Assembly: GCA_964463355.1 (NCBI GenBank) | Contig: CAYXBP010000013.1 | Coordinates: forward strand, 1-49,230 | Reading direction: 5' to 3' | DNA: 49,230 bases | Source: Firm-04 sp964463355 | GTDB taxonomy: Bacteria; Bacillota; Clostridia; Oscillospirales; Ruminococcaceae | In this document: positions 26,821 to 35,054 of the stretch, piece by piece | Numbering within the stretch: the first letter of the stretch is position 1 | Layout: every line of letters starts with the position of its first letter | Program-made: the position numbers and the translations under genes | Notes under the pieces: generated by a model | Told to the model about the DNA's origin: nothing | Database searches by the model: none | The model's input: the letters and a program-made list of their open reading frames with translations, nothing else

Positions 26821-28194
26821 ATGGATTTTGCTACACTCCGTGTACAATACCCAGAGTTTCTCTATAACGGCTACACCGTTACCGCTGAAGACAATGCGCT
26901 GTGCATCGTGTATGATTTTGCCATTACAGGGCTGTGCGATTTCCATCCGCAGTGGCGTATTCCTTGTGAAGCACCACAAGATTTTGTAAATGATCCCACA
27001 GTGGCACGCATGGTGTTTTCTTTGGGCATGACTGAACTGGTCAGTTACTGGAAGATTACCTGCTCCCCCACCGTGCGTGTGTTGTGTGGCGCGTTGACTG
27101 ATGCGCAGTGCCAGTGGTGGAAAACCCTTTATTTTGGCGGTTTGGGCGAGTTCTTCTATCGCAATGGGATTGATACTGCAATGTCGGATTTTGTGGAGAT
27201 CCGCTGTGAGGGCAGACCACTGCCGGATATGCCATCTACCCGTTGCTTGAGCGGCAGATTGATCCCTGTGGGAGGCGGCAAAGATTCTATTGTCACCCTC
27301 AATCTGCTGAAAGAACTGCATAAGGATTCTGCTGCGTTTCTGATCAACCATCGGGATTCCTCCGTGGCGGCTGCAATGCTTGCAGGTATTCCACAGGAGC
27401 GTATCTACGAAGTTTCACGGACGCTGGACAAGAACATGCTGGAATGCAACGCGAAGGGTTTTTTAAACGGGCATACGCCTTTTTCAGCGATTGTCGCGTT
27501 TGGTGCTGTGCTGACGGCATATCTTCACGGGCTTCAAGCGGTGATTCTTTCCAACGAGTCCTCTGCCTGTGAATCTACCATTTCTCAAGCAGAGATCAAT
27601 CACCAGTATTCCAAAAGCTATGCTTTTGAGAAGGACTTTTTTACCTACGAGCGTGATTTTCTCCGAAGTGGCGTGCAGTATTACAGTTTGCTGCGCCCAC
27701 TGACAGAGTTCCAGATTGCAAGGTATTTTGCAGCACTTCCCGAAGCGTATCATCGAATTTTCCGTAGCTGTAATGCGGGTGCGAAAACAGATGCATGGTG
27801 TGGAAAATGCGCGAAATGTCTGTTTGTTTCGGTGATTCTGTTGCCATTTTTGCCTTATTCACAAATCGTTTCGCTGATCGGTAATGATATGCTGCGCGAT
27901 GCCGCATATCGAAGCATTTTGCAGGAGCTTTGCGGGTTGCTGCCCAATAAGCCCTTTGAGTGCGTTGGCAGCCGCAAGGAAGTGAACATCGCCCTTTGTT
28001 TGGGTATTCGCCGCATGATGCAGGCGAATGAACAACTGCCCCAGCTGCTTGTCGAGTATCAACAGACGGCACTGTATGCAGAATATCTACCCATTGCGGC
28101 AGAGTTTGGTGGCGAATTTGATATCGAGCATCATTTGCCACAGGATATGGAGCAGCTTGTAAGATCCCAATGCGTGACCTCGTTTGAGCGGTAA
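26821..28194 (+). CDS. PP-loop protein resembling UDP-MurNAc-L-Ala-L-Glu epimerase (MurL)
   Basis: 457 residues. A central PP-loop GGGKDS lies at residues 151-156, and a Cys cluster CGKCAKC spans residues 327-333. NESSA and NHQYSKSYAFE lie between them, an arrangement I associate with MurL, which epimerises the terminal L-Glu of UDP-MurNAc-L-Ala-L-Glu to D-Glu in an ATP-dependent way, first shown in Xanthomonas. The assignment rests on remembered motifs, so it is tentative; another adenylating or thiolation-like enzyme is possible. It begins 16 bases after the GH13 gene with AAGGGGG as ribosome site, and galE follows 34 bases later, so it belongs to the glycogen operon by position. Confidence 0.6.
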   Translation: MDFATLRVQYPEFLYNGYTVTAEDNALCIVYDFAITGLCDFHPQWRIPCEAPQDFVNDPTVARMVFSLGMTELVSYWKITCSPTVRVLCGALTDAQCQWWKTLYFGGLGEFFYRNGIDTAMSDFVEIRCEGRPLPDMPSTRCLSGRLIPVGGGKDSIVTLNLLKELHKDSAAFLINHRDSSVAAAMLAGIPQERIYEVSRTLDKNMLECNAKGFLNGHTPFSAIVAFGAVLTAYLHGLQAVILSNESSACESTISQAEINHQYSKSYAFEKDFFTYERDFLRSGVQYYSLLRPLTEFQIARYFAALPEAYHRIFRSCNAGAKTDAWCGKCAKCLFVSVILLPFLPYSQIVSLIGNDMLRDAAYRSILQELCGLLPNKPFECVGSRKEVNIALCLGIRRMMQANEQLPQLLVEYQQTALYAEYLPIAAEFGGEFDIEHHLPQDMEQLVRSQCVTSFER

Positions 28195-28228
28195 CGCACT
28201 TAATCACACAGAAAGGATGATTCATTCT

Positions 28229-29245
28229 ATGGCACATATCGTTGTAACAGGTGGTGCGGGCTTCATTGGCAGCCATTGCTGCGTGGAACTGCTGCAAAAG
28301 GGGGAACAGGTTACAATACTGGATAACTTCTGCAATAGCAGCCCCGAAACATTGGAATCTATTGCCGAGATCACCGGAGTGCGCCCTGCACTTGCAGAAA
28401 TTGATTTGTGTGATGCAAAGGCGGTTTCTGATTTTTTTGCAAGTACTTCGGTGGATGCGGTTGTGCATTTTGCAGGTCTGAAGGCCGTTGGCGAATCCTG
28501 CGAGATTCCCCTGCGGTACTATCACAATAATCTGACAGGTACGCTGAATCTCTTGCAGGCGATGGCAGCGAACGGCTGCAAAACCATAGTGTTTTCCAGC
28601 TCTGCTACCGTGTATGGTATGCATAATCAGGCTCCCTTTACCGAGGATATGCCGACTTCTGCTACCAACCCCTATGGCTGGACAAAGCAGATGATCGAGC
28701 AGATTTTGATGGATACTGCCGCTTCTGATGCTGGATGGTCCATTGTGGCACTGCGCTATTTTAATCCCATTGGTGCGCATCCTTCTGGCAAAATCGGCGA
28801 AAATCCCAATGGCATTCCCAACAATTTGGTGCCGTATGTGGCTAGAGTCGCCGAAGGCAGCCTGGCAAGGCTCAATGTTTACGGCAATGATTACGATACC
28901 CCCGATGGTACAGGCGTGCGAGATTATATTCATGTGGTAGATTTGGCAAAAGGGCATCTGTGCGCGCTGGATTACGCTGCGGCACATACGGGATTTGAGG
29001 CGATCAATCTCGGCACAGGTGAGGGGGCTTCTGTGCTGGATGTGTTGCACGCCTATGAAATCGCTTGCGGCAAAACTCTACCCTATATCATTGCACCACG
29101 CCGTGCAGGCGATATTGCAACTTCATTTGCTGCACCGCAAAAGGCGAAAGAATTGCTGGGCTGGGAGGCAAAGGCTGATCTGCTGACGATGTGCAAGGAT
29201 AGCTGGAACTATACTTGCAAACAGCATGATCAAAAAAAATGCTGA
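28229..29245 (+). CDS. galE: UDP-glucose 4-epimerase
   Basis: 338 residues, the standard length. The NAD-binding TGGAGFIG is at residues 7-14; the catalytic set includes Thr/Ser in SSSATVYG (123-130), Tyr149 and Lys153 (YGWTK). The C-terminal substrate region has PIGAHPSGKIGE, TGVRDYIHVVDLA and GDIATSFA, all typical of GalE. It interconverts UDP-glucose and UDP-galactose in the cytosol, supplying wall and capsule precursors or the Leloir pathway. The start at MAHIVV is preferred, with GAAAGG upstream; an earlier ATG sits too close to that site. It is the last gene of the glgP cluster. Confidence 0.95.
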   Translation: MAHIVVTGGAGFIGSHCCVELLQKGEQVTILDNFCNSSPETLESIAEITGVRPALAEIDLCDAKAVSDFFASTSVDAVVHFAGLKAVGESCEIPLRYYHNNLTGTLNLLQAMAANGCKTIVFSSSATVYGMHNQAPFTEDMPTSATNPYGWTKQMIEQILMDTAASDAGWSIVALRYFNPIGAHPSGKIGENPNGIPNNLVPYVARVAEGSLARLNVYGNDYDTPDGTGVRDYIHVVDLAKGHLCALDYAAAHTGFEAINLGTGEGASVLDVLHAYEIACGKTLPYIIAPRRAGDIATSFAAPQKAKELLGWEAKADLLTMCKDSWNYTCKQHDQKKC

Positions 29246-29262
29246 TTTTGTGCAAAATCAGC
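29241..29262. repeat. Perfect inverted repeat at the galE stop codon
   Basis: GCTGATTTTG/CAAAATCAGC pairs over 10 bases with a two-base centre. The stop codon of galE lies in the left arm. An A-tract (T8 on the minus strand) lies on the galE side, so as a terminator it would work for leftward transcription, not for galE. Confidence 0.6.
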
Positions 29263-29321
29263 GAAACTTACATACCAGCTTTGTGAAAAACGCAGAAAAT
29301 CGGCGAGGGGCAAAAAAAGCA

Positions 29322-29350
29322 TTGTCCCTCGCTTTGTTTTGTGGTAAAAT
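29322..29350 (+). promoter_or_regulatory. Promoter of the mreB-like gene
   Basis: TTGTCC (29322-29327), a 17-base spacer and TAAAAT (29345-29350), about 105 bases before the start codon. Confidence 0.6.
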
Positions 29351-29456
29351 GAAAAAAGACAAAAGAAACACCCCGATGAAAATGCCACGCAGAGGGCAAA
29401 CGCAGGGGACGATGTTTGAAAAATAAGAGAAACAAGAGAAAAGAAGGGAGATCGAC

Positions 29457-30473
29457 ATGTTTACAAAAAGCATCGGCATGGATCTCGGAACAGCAAATAC
29501 GCTGGTATTTGTGCACGGCAAAGGTATCGTCATGCGTGAGCCGTCCGTGGTTGCCGTCAATACCCGCAACGACGCAGTCTGCTCCGTCGGCAAAGAAGCA
29601 AAGGAACTCATCGGCAGAACCCCAGGCTCAATCGCAGCAGTTTGCCCCATGAAAGATGGCGTGATTGCCGATTTCGATATTGCAGCCACCATGCTGCAAG
29701 CACTGATCAAAAAGGCGTTGAAGGGTACGATCCTCACTACCGCAGCACTCTTGATCTGCGTGCCGCTGGGCGCAACTGCCGTGGAACGTCGCGCAGTGAT
29801 GGAAGCCGCCGAAAAGGCTGGCGCAAGACCCATCCGTTTGGTGCAGGCACCCATTGCCGCTGCGTTGGGTGCAGGGCTTTCCGTTTTGGAACCAACTGGT
29901 ACCATGATCGTGGATATCGGTGGCGGTGTATCGGAAGTTGCCGTGATCTCGATGGGCGGCATTGTCGCTTCACGTTCTGTTCGTGTGGCAGGGGACGCAT
30001 TCGACATGGCAATCGTTAACTACATCCGCCGCAATTATAGCCTGCTGATCGGTGAGCGTACCGCAGAAACCATCAAGTTGGAGATCGGCACGGCATTTCC
30101 GGAGTCACACACCGCAACGATGGAGATACGCGGCAGAAACCTGCTGAACGGGTTGCCGGAAAATATCATGATTACCTCTGAGGAAGTGCGAGAGGCCCTC
30201 TCTGAGCCACTTGGCAGGGTGGTTGAAGCGATTCGTGAAACACTTGCCCATACACCGCCAGAACTATCTGCGGATATCATTGAGCAGGGTATTACCATTT
30301 GCGGCGGCGGCGCACTGCTGCGCGGGGTGGATAAGCTTATCAACCGTGAAACGGGAATGCCCGTGTATGTGGCAGAGTATCCACTGGACTGCGTTGCCGA
30401 GGGAACGGGGCAGATTCTGAAGCATATGGAGCAGTATGAGGAGCTGCTCGCTGAGGAGATCAAGTATTATTGA
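29457..30473 (+). CDS. MreB/Mbl-family actin-like cell shape protein
   Basis: 338 residues. The actin-fold nucleotide motifs are present: phosphate 1 GMDLGTANT at residues 7-15, phosphate 2 VDIGGGVSEVAVIS near residue 155, and the adenosine motif ICGGGALLRGVD near residue 280. It polymerises under the membrane to steer lateral wall synthesis. Whether it is MreB, Mbl or MreBH cannot be settled: mreC and mreD do not follow, so a stand-alone Mbl-type paralogue is plausible. GAAGGGAG precedes the ATG. It has its own promoter and is followed by acpP, which also has its own promoter. Confidence 0.9.
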   Translation: MFTKSIGMDLGTANTLVFVHGKGIVMREPSVVAVNTRNDAVCSVGKEAKELIGRTPGSIAAVCPMKDGVIADFDIAATMLQALIKKALKGTILTTAALLICVPLGATAVERRAVMEAAEKAGARPIRLVQAPIAAALGAGLSVLEPTGTMIVDIGGGVSEVAVISMGGIVASRSVRVAGDAFDMAIVNYIRRNYSLLIGERTAETIKLEIGTAFPESHTATMEIRGRNLLNGLPENIMITSEEVREALSEPLGRVVEAIRETLAHTPPELSADIIEQGITICGGGALLRGVDKLINRETGMPVYVAEYPLDCVAEGTGQILKHMEQYEELLAEEIKYY

Positions 30474-30584
30474 GCCTTGCCGCCTTTCTATTCGATTGCA
30501 CTCATTGTGAAAAATTGCCAAAACTAAGTGGAAAATCGTAGAGAGATTTTGTGCTGTAAAAGATGAGAAAATTGCAGATTAATA

Positions 30585-30613
30585 TTGACCTTTTGCCTGT
30601 AACACGCTATACT
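30585..30613 (+). promoter_or_regulatory. Promoter of acpP
   Basis: TTGACC (30585-30590), a 17-base spacer and TATACT (30608-30613), 50 bases before the start. Confidence 0.8.
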
Positions 30614-30662
30614 ATAAACGATGCCACCGTGCAGCGAATGACAAGAAAGGATGCGATTTGCT

Positions 30663-30890
30663 ATGGTATTCGATAAAATCAAGGAGATTATCCTCGATCA
30701 GATGGATGTAGATGAGGATGATATTACGATGGATGCCGATATTCAGGACGATTTGCAAGCCGATTCGCTGGATATTGTGATGCTGATAAAGACCATTTCC
30801 GACGAATTTGAAATGGCAGTGCCCGATGATGCTGTGGATTCCATCAAAACCGTTGGGGACATCGTTGAGTACGTCGAGAATTATCAGTAA
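30663..30890 (+). CDS. acpP: Acyl carrier protein
   Basis: 75 residues, very acidic, four-helix ACP fold. The phosphopantetheine attachment Ser35 lies in ADSLDIVM. The preferred start is the ATG at MVFDKIKEI, with AAAGGA upstream; an earlier in-frame ATG is too close to that site. It carries growing acyl chains in fatty acid synthesis. It stands alone here, away from the fab genes that usually surround it, with its own promoter and terminator, so it may be a second ACP or simply a detached acpP. Confidence 0.93.
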   Translation: MVFDKIKEIILDQMDVDEDDITMDADIQDDLQADSLDIVMLIKTISDEFEMAVPDDAVDSIKTVGDIVEYVENYQ

Positions 30891-30913
30891 GCCCAAACAG
30901 TGCTTGACAAAGA

Positions 30914-30948
30914 GAGGCGGAACCTCGTCAGAGAGGCTCCGCCTTTTT
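30914..30948 (+). terminator. Terminator of acpP
   Basis: GGCGGA plus ACCTC pairs with GAGGC plus TCCGCC, a near-perfect stem with a six-base loop, then TTTTTGCG. The convergent pyrB ends 24 bases further on. Confidence 0.85.
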
Positions 30949-30971
30949 GCGTTTTATAGGATTCGTGAGAT

Positions 30972-32045
30972 TCACACCATAGGCTCTTCACAAAATTCGC
31001 ATAGCAGCCCATTATCGGTGCGTAGTGTCCAATGCGGCAGATAGTGTTCCGTTGCGGTAATGCATTTGGGATTGCAGCAGTGATGCGCAGCGTCGGCTTG
31101 TCCGTGCATTAGGGGTAGCACTGTTTTGGTTTCCAGCAGAGTCAGAATCAGTGCCATGCGAACATACATACCATACTGGGCCTGCTTGAAATACAGTGCG
31201 CGATCGTCATCGTCTACTGCTACTTCAATTTCATCCACGCGGGGCAGTGGGTGTAGCACGGCAAGATCTGCCTTGGCGTGTGCCATTTTTTCGGGTGTCA
31301 GGCGGTAGGTATCCTTTTGCGCAAGATACTCTGCCTCAGATGCAAAGCGTTCGCGCTGGATGCGGGTCATATACAGGACATCCAACTCGCCGATCACAGC
31401 ATCCAATGAGGACTCTTCACGGTACTCGCAGCCAGATGCCACAAGCATTTTTGTGATATAATCGGGTACACGCAGTTCGGGAGTGGAGATTAGAATGAAA
31501 CGGTTGCCCTCATAGCAAGAAAGTGCCTTGCAAAGAGAATGCACCGTTCTGCCATACAGCAGGTCGCCGCACAAGCCGATGGTCAGATGGTCCAGCCGCT
31601 GTTTCTCCATTTGCAGGGTCAGCAGATCTGTCAGCGTCTGGGTGGGGTGCAGGTGACCGCCATCTCCCGCATTGACAACAGGGCACTCTGCCGTCATGGC
31701 AGCGGCCTTTGCCGAGCCAGCTTTGGGATGACGAATGATCAGGATATCGGAATACGTGCTGACCACTTTGGTCGTGTCCTTAAGGTTTTCGCCCTTGGAA
31801 ACAGAAGAACTCATGGGGTTATCAAAGCCGATGATGCTGCCGCCCAAACGGATCATCGCAGATTGAAAGCTCATCTGTGTGCGCGTGGAAGGCTCGTAAA
31901 ACAGTGTTGCCATGATTTTGCCCGCACACGCCTGTACATATCGCTGCGGATGCTTGTAGATCTCAGTGCCCAGCCTGATCACCCTGTTCCACCATGTCAC
32001 GGGATAATCGTTGAGGTCAATGAAATGCGGATACTGATTCTCCAT
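30972..32045 (-). CDS. pyrB: Aspartate carbamoyltransferase with fused PyrI-like zinc domain
   Basis: 357 residues, about 50 longer than a plain catalytic chain. Carbamoyl phosphate contacts are STRT at 53-56 and the HPTQTLTDL and HPLPR segments, so it should condense carbamoyl phosphate and aspartate in pyrimidine synthesis. After residue ~320 comes a tail with C323, C324, C328, C349 and C352, whose Cx4C-x20-CxxC spacing matches the zinc domain of the PyrI regulatory chain; the nucleotide-binding part of PyrI is missing. The start is the ATG 11 bases after GGAAAGGA; a longer version is unlikely. It is transcribed alone from a consensus promoter. Confidence 0.92.
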   Translation of the reverse strand: MENQYPHFIDLNDYPVTWWNRVIRLGTEIYKHPQRYVQACAGKIMATLFYEPSTRTQMSFQSAMIRLGGSIIGFDNPMSSSVSKGENLKDTTKVVSTYSDILIIRHPKAGSAKAAAMTAECPVVNAGDGGHLHPTQTLTDLLTLQMEKQRLDHLTIGLCGDLLYGRTVHSLCKALSCYEGNRFILISTPELRVPDYITKMLVASGCEYREESSLDAVIGELDVLYMTRIQRERFASEAEYLAQKDTYRLTPEKMAHAKADLAVLHPLPRVDEIEVAVDDDDRALYFKQAQYGMYVRMALILTLLETKTVLPLMHGQADAAHHCCNPKCITATEHYLPHWTLRTDNGLLCEFCEEPMV

Positions 32046-32105
32046 TTGTTTCACATTCCTTTCCGATAGGCTGCATCGTATATCATATTTCACCCTATCT
32101 TTCCT

Positions 32106-32134
32106 ATTATACTACATTTTCCTCGCTTTGGCAA
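32106..32134 (-). promoter_or_regulatory. Promoter of pyrB
   Basis: On the minus strand TTGCCA (32129-32134), a 17-base spacer and TATAAT (32106-32111). The leader is only about 53 bases, too short for a PyrR-type attenuator. Bases 32135-32319 hold no gene. Confidence 0.8.
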
Positions 32135-32319
32135 GACATATCCTCCAATTTTTTTATAAATCTTTGTTATGAAAACGCAGCGATTGGGGATGAAAGCTTC
32201 ACTTGGCAAAACTTCCAGCAGCGTGCTGTGCTGGTGCTTCCAGCGATGCGATGTGATTTTCGGAACAAGATTGAGAAGCATTCCAGATCAATTGATTGGG
32301 AGCGCAGAAATCGCGGTAT

Positions 32320-32595
32320 TTATGCAGGTGTTCTGGCAAACTCGTCAGAAAGCCACTCAAGCATTGCTTGAAAGCCATCTTCGGAAAGTGGAAAGCTGTT
32401 TTCGGCTTCGATGCCGTTTGCATCTCTGACCAGCTCGTAGCAGAGGTCTTTGCGCCACACGGCGACCAGCAGCGAATCATTTTCTGGAGAGATACGATAC
32501 CGCATATTGCCACGGCTTCCAGAATGGACATTTTTCGCTTGAAAATAGAACAGCTTGGGAATATCAAAAGCATTACGTGGTTGATGTTCTGTCAT
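32320..32595 (-). CDS. Small hypothetical protein downstream of the dockerin gene
   Basis: 91 residues, no signal peptide or membrane helix. The middle (NMRYRISPENDSLLVAVWRKDLCYELV) reads as a compact alternation of strands typical of a real folded domain, and the C-terminal end is helical (GFQAMLEWLSDEF). I do not recognise a named family. It starts three bases after the stop of the C39/SH3/dockerin gene with AGGGAG as ribosome site, so the two are probably coupled. No function can be proposed; a cytosolic partner or immunity-like factor for the secreted protein is only speculation. Confidence 0.6.
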   Translation of the reverse strand: MTEHQPRNAFDIPKLFYFQAKNVHSGSRGNMRYRISPENDSLLVAVWRKDLCYELVRDANGIEAENSFPLSEDGFQAMLEWLSDEFARTPA

Positions 32596-32598
32596 GGT

Positions 32599-35025
32599 TC
32601 ATTCTCCCTTTTGCGCGAGTATGGCGCGATCAGCAGCATTTACACTGCCATCGCCGTTGATATCGGCAACCAGCATTTGCAGGGCATCGGGCAGAGCCAC
32701 ACCGCTAAAAAATGCTTCCATAAGCTTATGGTCGCAGATATCCACCGTGCCATCAAGAGTGACATCCCCTGCAAGATACACATATGGCGTGCCGTATTCG
32801 CCCAAGCGAATCCAGCCGTTACTGCCATTCCATTGGATTTTTGCCCAGTCGCCTTCGATATCTATTACCATGACATGGGTGCCCAGTTTTATGATATCTG
32901 CCATGGCATTGTCGTTGTTGATTTCGGTGTACACATACAGAACATCTGCCACGACTACACAGTTGCCGAGGTTCGCGCGCCATGGTGAAGTGTGTGTTGA
33001 CGGAGTATCTTCCGTTATCAGTGTGCAATAGGCAAGATAGACCCAACCCTCTTTGCCGTTGTAGGTGGTTTTGCCCCAGCCGTCATGCACCTGAGTGATG
33101 ATCAGCTGGGTGTCCGTACCGATGTAGGCAAGGGTTTCGGAGGTTGTATTCGCTTCTGCGCGCAGACGCAGATTATAATTGCCTGTTGTATAGAGATCAC
33201 GCATAGGCTCTTCGGGGAGATCGGGCGTGACAGGTTCTATGGGGAGAGGTTCGGTCACCAGTGTGCAATAGGCAAGATAGACCCAACCCTCTTTGCCGTT
33301 GTAGGTGGTTTTGCCCCAGCCGTCATGCACCTGAGTGATGATCAGCTGGGTGTCCGTACCGATGTAGGCAAGGGTTTCGGAGGTTGTATTCGCTTCTGCG
33401 CGCAGACGCAGATTATAATTGCCTGTTGTATAGAGATCACGCATAGGCTCTTCGGGGAGATCGGGCGTGACAGGTTCTATGGGGAGAGGTTCGGTCACCA
33501 GTGTGCAATAGGCAAGATAGACCCAACCCTCTTTGCCGTTGTAGGTGGTTTTGCCCCAGCCGTCATGCACCTGAGTGATGATCAGCTGGGTGTCCGTACC
33601 GATGTAGGCAAGGGTTTCGGAGGTTGTATTCGCTTCTGCGCGCAGACGCAGATTATAATTGCCTGTTGTATAGAGATCACGCATAGGCTCTTCGGGGAGA
33701 TCGGGCGTTTCAGGGGTATCATCGGCGATTAGCGTACAATAGGGGATGTAGATCCACCCGATTTGTCCTTCATAGACTGTTTTGCCCCAGTTTCCCTTGA
33801 TTTGTATAACGGTGAATGTGGTATCGGGAGGCAGCATGGTAAGCATTGCTGTAGATGTGGATGGCCCTGTGCGCAGGCGCATAGAATTTTCAGCGGTAGT
33901 ATAGCGCAACGAAACATTCATATCTGCGTTACCCTCGCGACAGATACAGTAGCGCAGGGCAACCCACCCAGATTTTCCGTCAAGGGTGCAGTAGCCCCAA
34001 TCGCCATTGACAGTCGTTACTGTGATCAAGGTATTAGGCGGCAGATATCCCACTGCCGTTGCCGAATTGACGGGTGCGCTGCGCAATGTCAGCGTTTGGT
34101 CATTGGTGCTGTAATCACCAGTAGTGAAAATGGAAACAGCAGGAGTACAGTATCGCATATTGACCCATCCATCCATGCCATTGTAGGAAATTTTACCCCA
34201 ATCTTCCCCCACTTCAGTGATCTCAATATGCGTATCCTTGGGGAGTACAGTCAGCACTTTGTGTTCAGTACCTGCGCCGCTGCGCAGATTGAGGCGAGTG
34301 GTTGTCAAATATGCACCTACCGGTTGTTGGTCAGGGGATTCAGGTACAGTGACTGTGGGAGAATCTGCGCCACGGAACAACCGCACGCTTTCCAACATAT
34401 AAGAGCTATATTTGTCGTACAAGACATCGTAGTTGCTGCCAGGATCAAACATATAGACAACGCCGTTTTCAATGCGGTCAATGGCAACAAAATGACTTGT
34501 ACGGGTACCAGCAATTGTTTGGGTCAACTTGACTGCCACAAAGTAACCATCGGCGAGATATGAGGCTAGTTCTGTGATTTGCTCACGCTGATTCTTGCTG
34601 GAAAATGTTCTGGTGGATTCGTAACAGAAATCGGGTACCAGTTTGGGGATCACTTGCCATTGCAGATCGCCACTGGTAGAAAACCCACCATTTTTTGTGA
34701 GAAAATCGCAAAGCACGCCAGGGTCAAAACCATCGGGCACAGCAGAGTGTGAAGCGGCGCATAGAATCGCGGCAGCGGTGACGGCACAGCCGATTGAACG
34801 CATATCGCCACCAAATTTGCCCACGGGCAAATTCGCCCACGCGGCATTATATTGCTTCCAGTTTTTATATGCTGATGCAGCAGTTACGGCAGTGGTGATC
34901 CTGCTGCTATCCGCAGTAGCGGTAGCGTTGGCAATAAGCGCGGTGTTGTTTTGGCACAACAACATTGCTGCGACTGTGATAGAAAGCATTTGCCGCGCTG
35001 CTTTTTTGCGTGTGGTATTCAGCAC
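32599..35025 (-). CDS. Secreted C39-like cysteine peptidase with seven SH3 repeats and a dockerin
   Basis: 808 residues, starting at a GTG six bases after AGGAGGAGG; ATG options further upstream have no site. A signal peptide spans about residues 1-36. Next is a papain-like C39_2 domain with Cys80 (SIGCAV), His178 (TSHFVAI) and Asp194 (MFDPGSN). Seven bacterial SH3 domains follow from about residue 236; numbers four to six are identical at residue level. The last ~60 residues are a dockerin with two calcium loops (GDVTLDGTVDICD and ADINGDGSVNAAD). It is secreted and should dock to a cohesin; SH3 domains usually bind peptidoglycan. It could cleave peptide stems, or be a maturation factor. It lies in an operon with MoxR, DUF58 and transglutaminase genes. 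Confidence 0.9.
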   Translation of the reverse strand: MLNTTRKKAARQMLSITVAAMLLCQNNTALIANATATADSSRITTAVTAASAYKNWKQYNAAWANLPVGKFGGDMRSIGCAVTAAAILCAASHSAVPDGFDPGVLCDFLTKNGGFSTSGDLQWQVIPKLVPDFCYESTRTFSSKNQREQITELASYLADGYFVAVKLTQTIAGTRTSHFVAIDRIENGVVYMFDPGSNYDVLYDKYSSYMLESVRLFRGADSPTVTVPESPDQQPVGAYLTTTRLNLRSGAGTEHKVLTVLPKDTHIEITEVGEDWGKISYNGMDGWVNMRYCTPAVSIFTTGDYSTNDQTLTLRSAPVNSATAVGYLPPNTLITVTTVNGDWGYCTLDGKSGWVALRYCICREGNADMNVSLRYTTAENSMRLRTGPSTSTAMLTMLPPDTTFTVIQIKGNWGKTVYEGQIGWIYIPYCTLIADDTPETPDLPEEPMRDLYTTGNYNLRLRAEANTTSETLAYIGTDTQLIITQVHDGWGKTTYNGKEGWVYLAYCTLVTEPLPIEPVTPDLPEEPMRDLYTTGNYNLRLRAEANTTSETLAYIGTDTQLIITQVHDGWGKTTYNGKEGWVYLAYCTLVTEPLPIEPVTPDLPEEPMRDLYTTGNYNLRLRAEANTTSETLAYIGTDTQLIITQVHDGWGKTTYNGKEGWVYLAYCTLITEDTPSTHTSPWRANLGNCVVVADVLYVYTEINNDNAMADIIKLGTHVMVIDIEGDWAKIQWNGSNGWIRLGEYGTPYVYLAGDVTLDGTVDICDHKLMEAFFSGVALPDALQMLVADINGDGSVNAADRAILAQKGE
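33019..33708 (-). repeat. Three tandem 240-bp repeats encoding identical SH3 domains
   Basis: The period is exactly 240 bases (80 residues) over 690 bases (2.9 units). I see no base difference between corresponding positions of the units, including synonymous ones. The outer SH3 domains are clearly divergent, so the array is a recent expansion or is kept uniform by conversion. Confidence 0.95.
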
Positions 35026-35054
35026 GAGGAACCTCCTCCTGTTCATTTTGGTTT

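Noticed and set aside
27641..29050. A 469-codon minus-strand open frame across the MurL-like gene and galE
   Set aside because: It runs through two well-supported genes on the other strand and has a His/Cys/Arg-rich composition typical of shadows.
33085..33732. A plus-strand frame with repeated 80-residue units
   Set aside because: Its repetition merely mirrors the 240-bp SH3 repeats of the minus-strand gene, because the period is a multiple of three.
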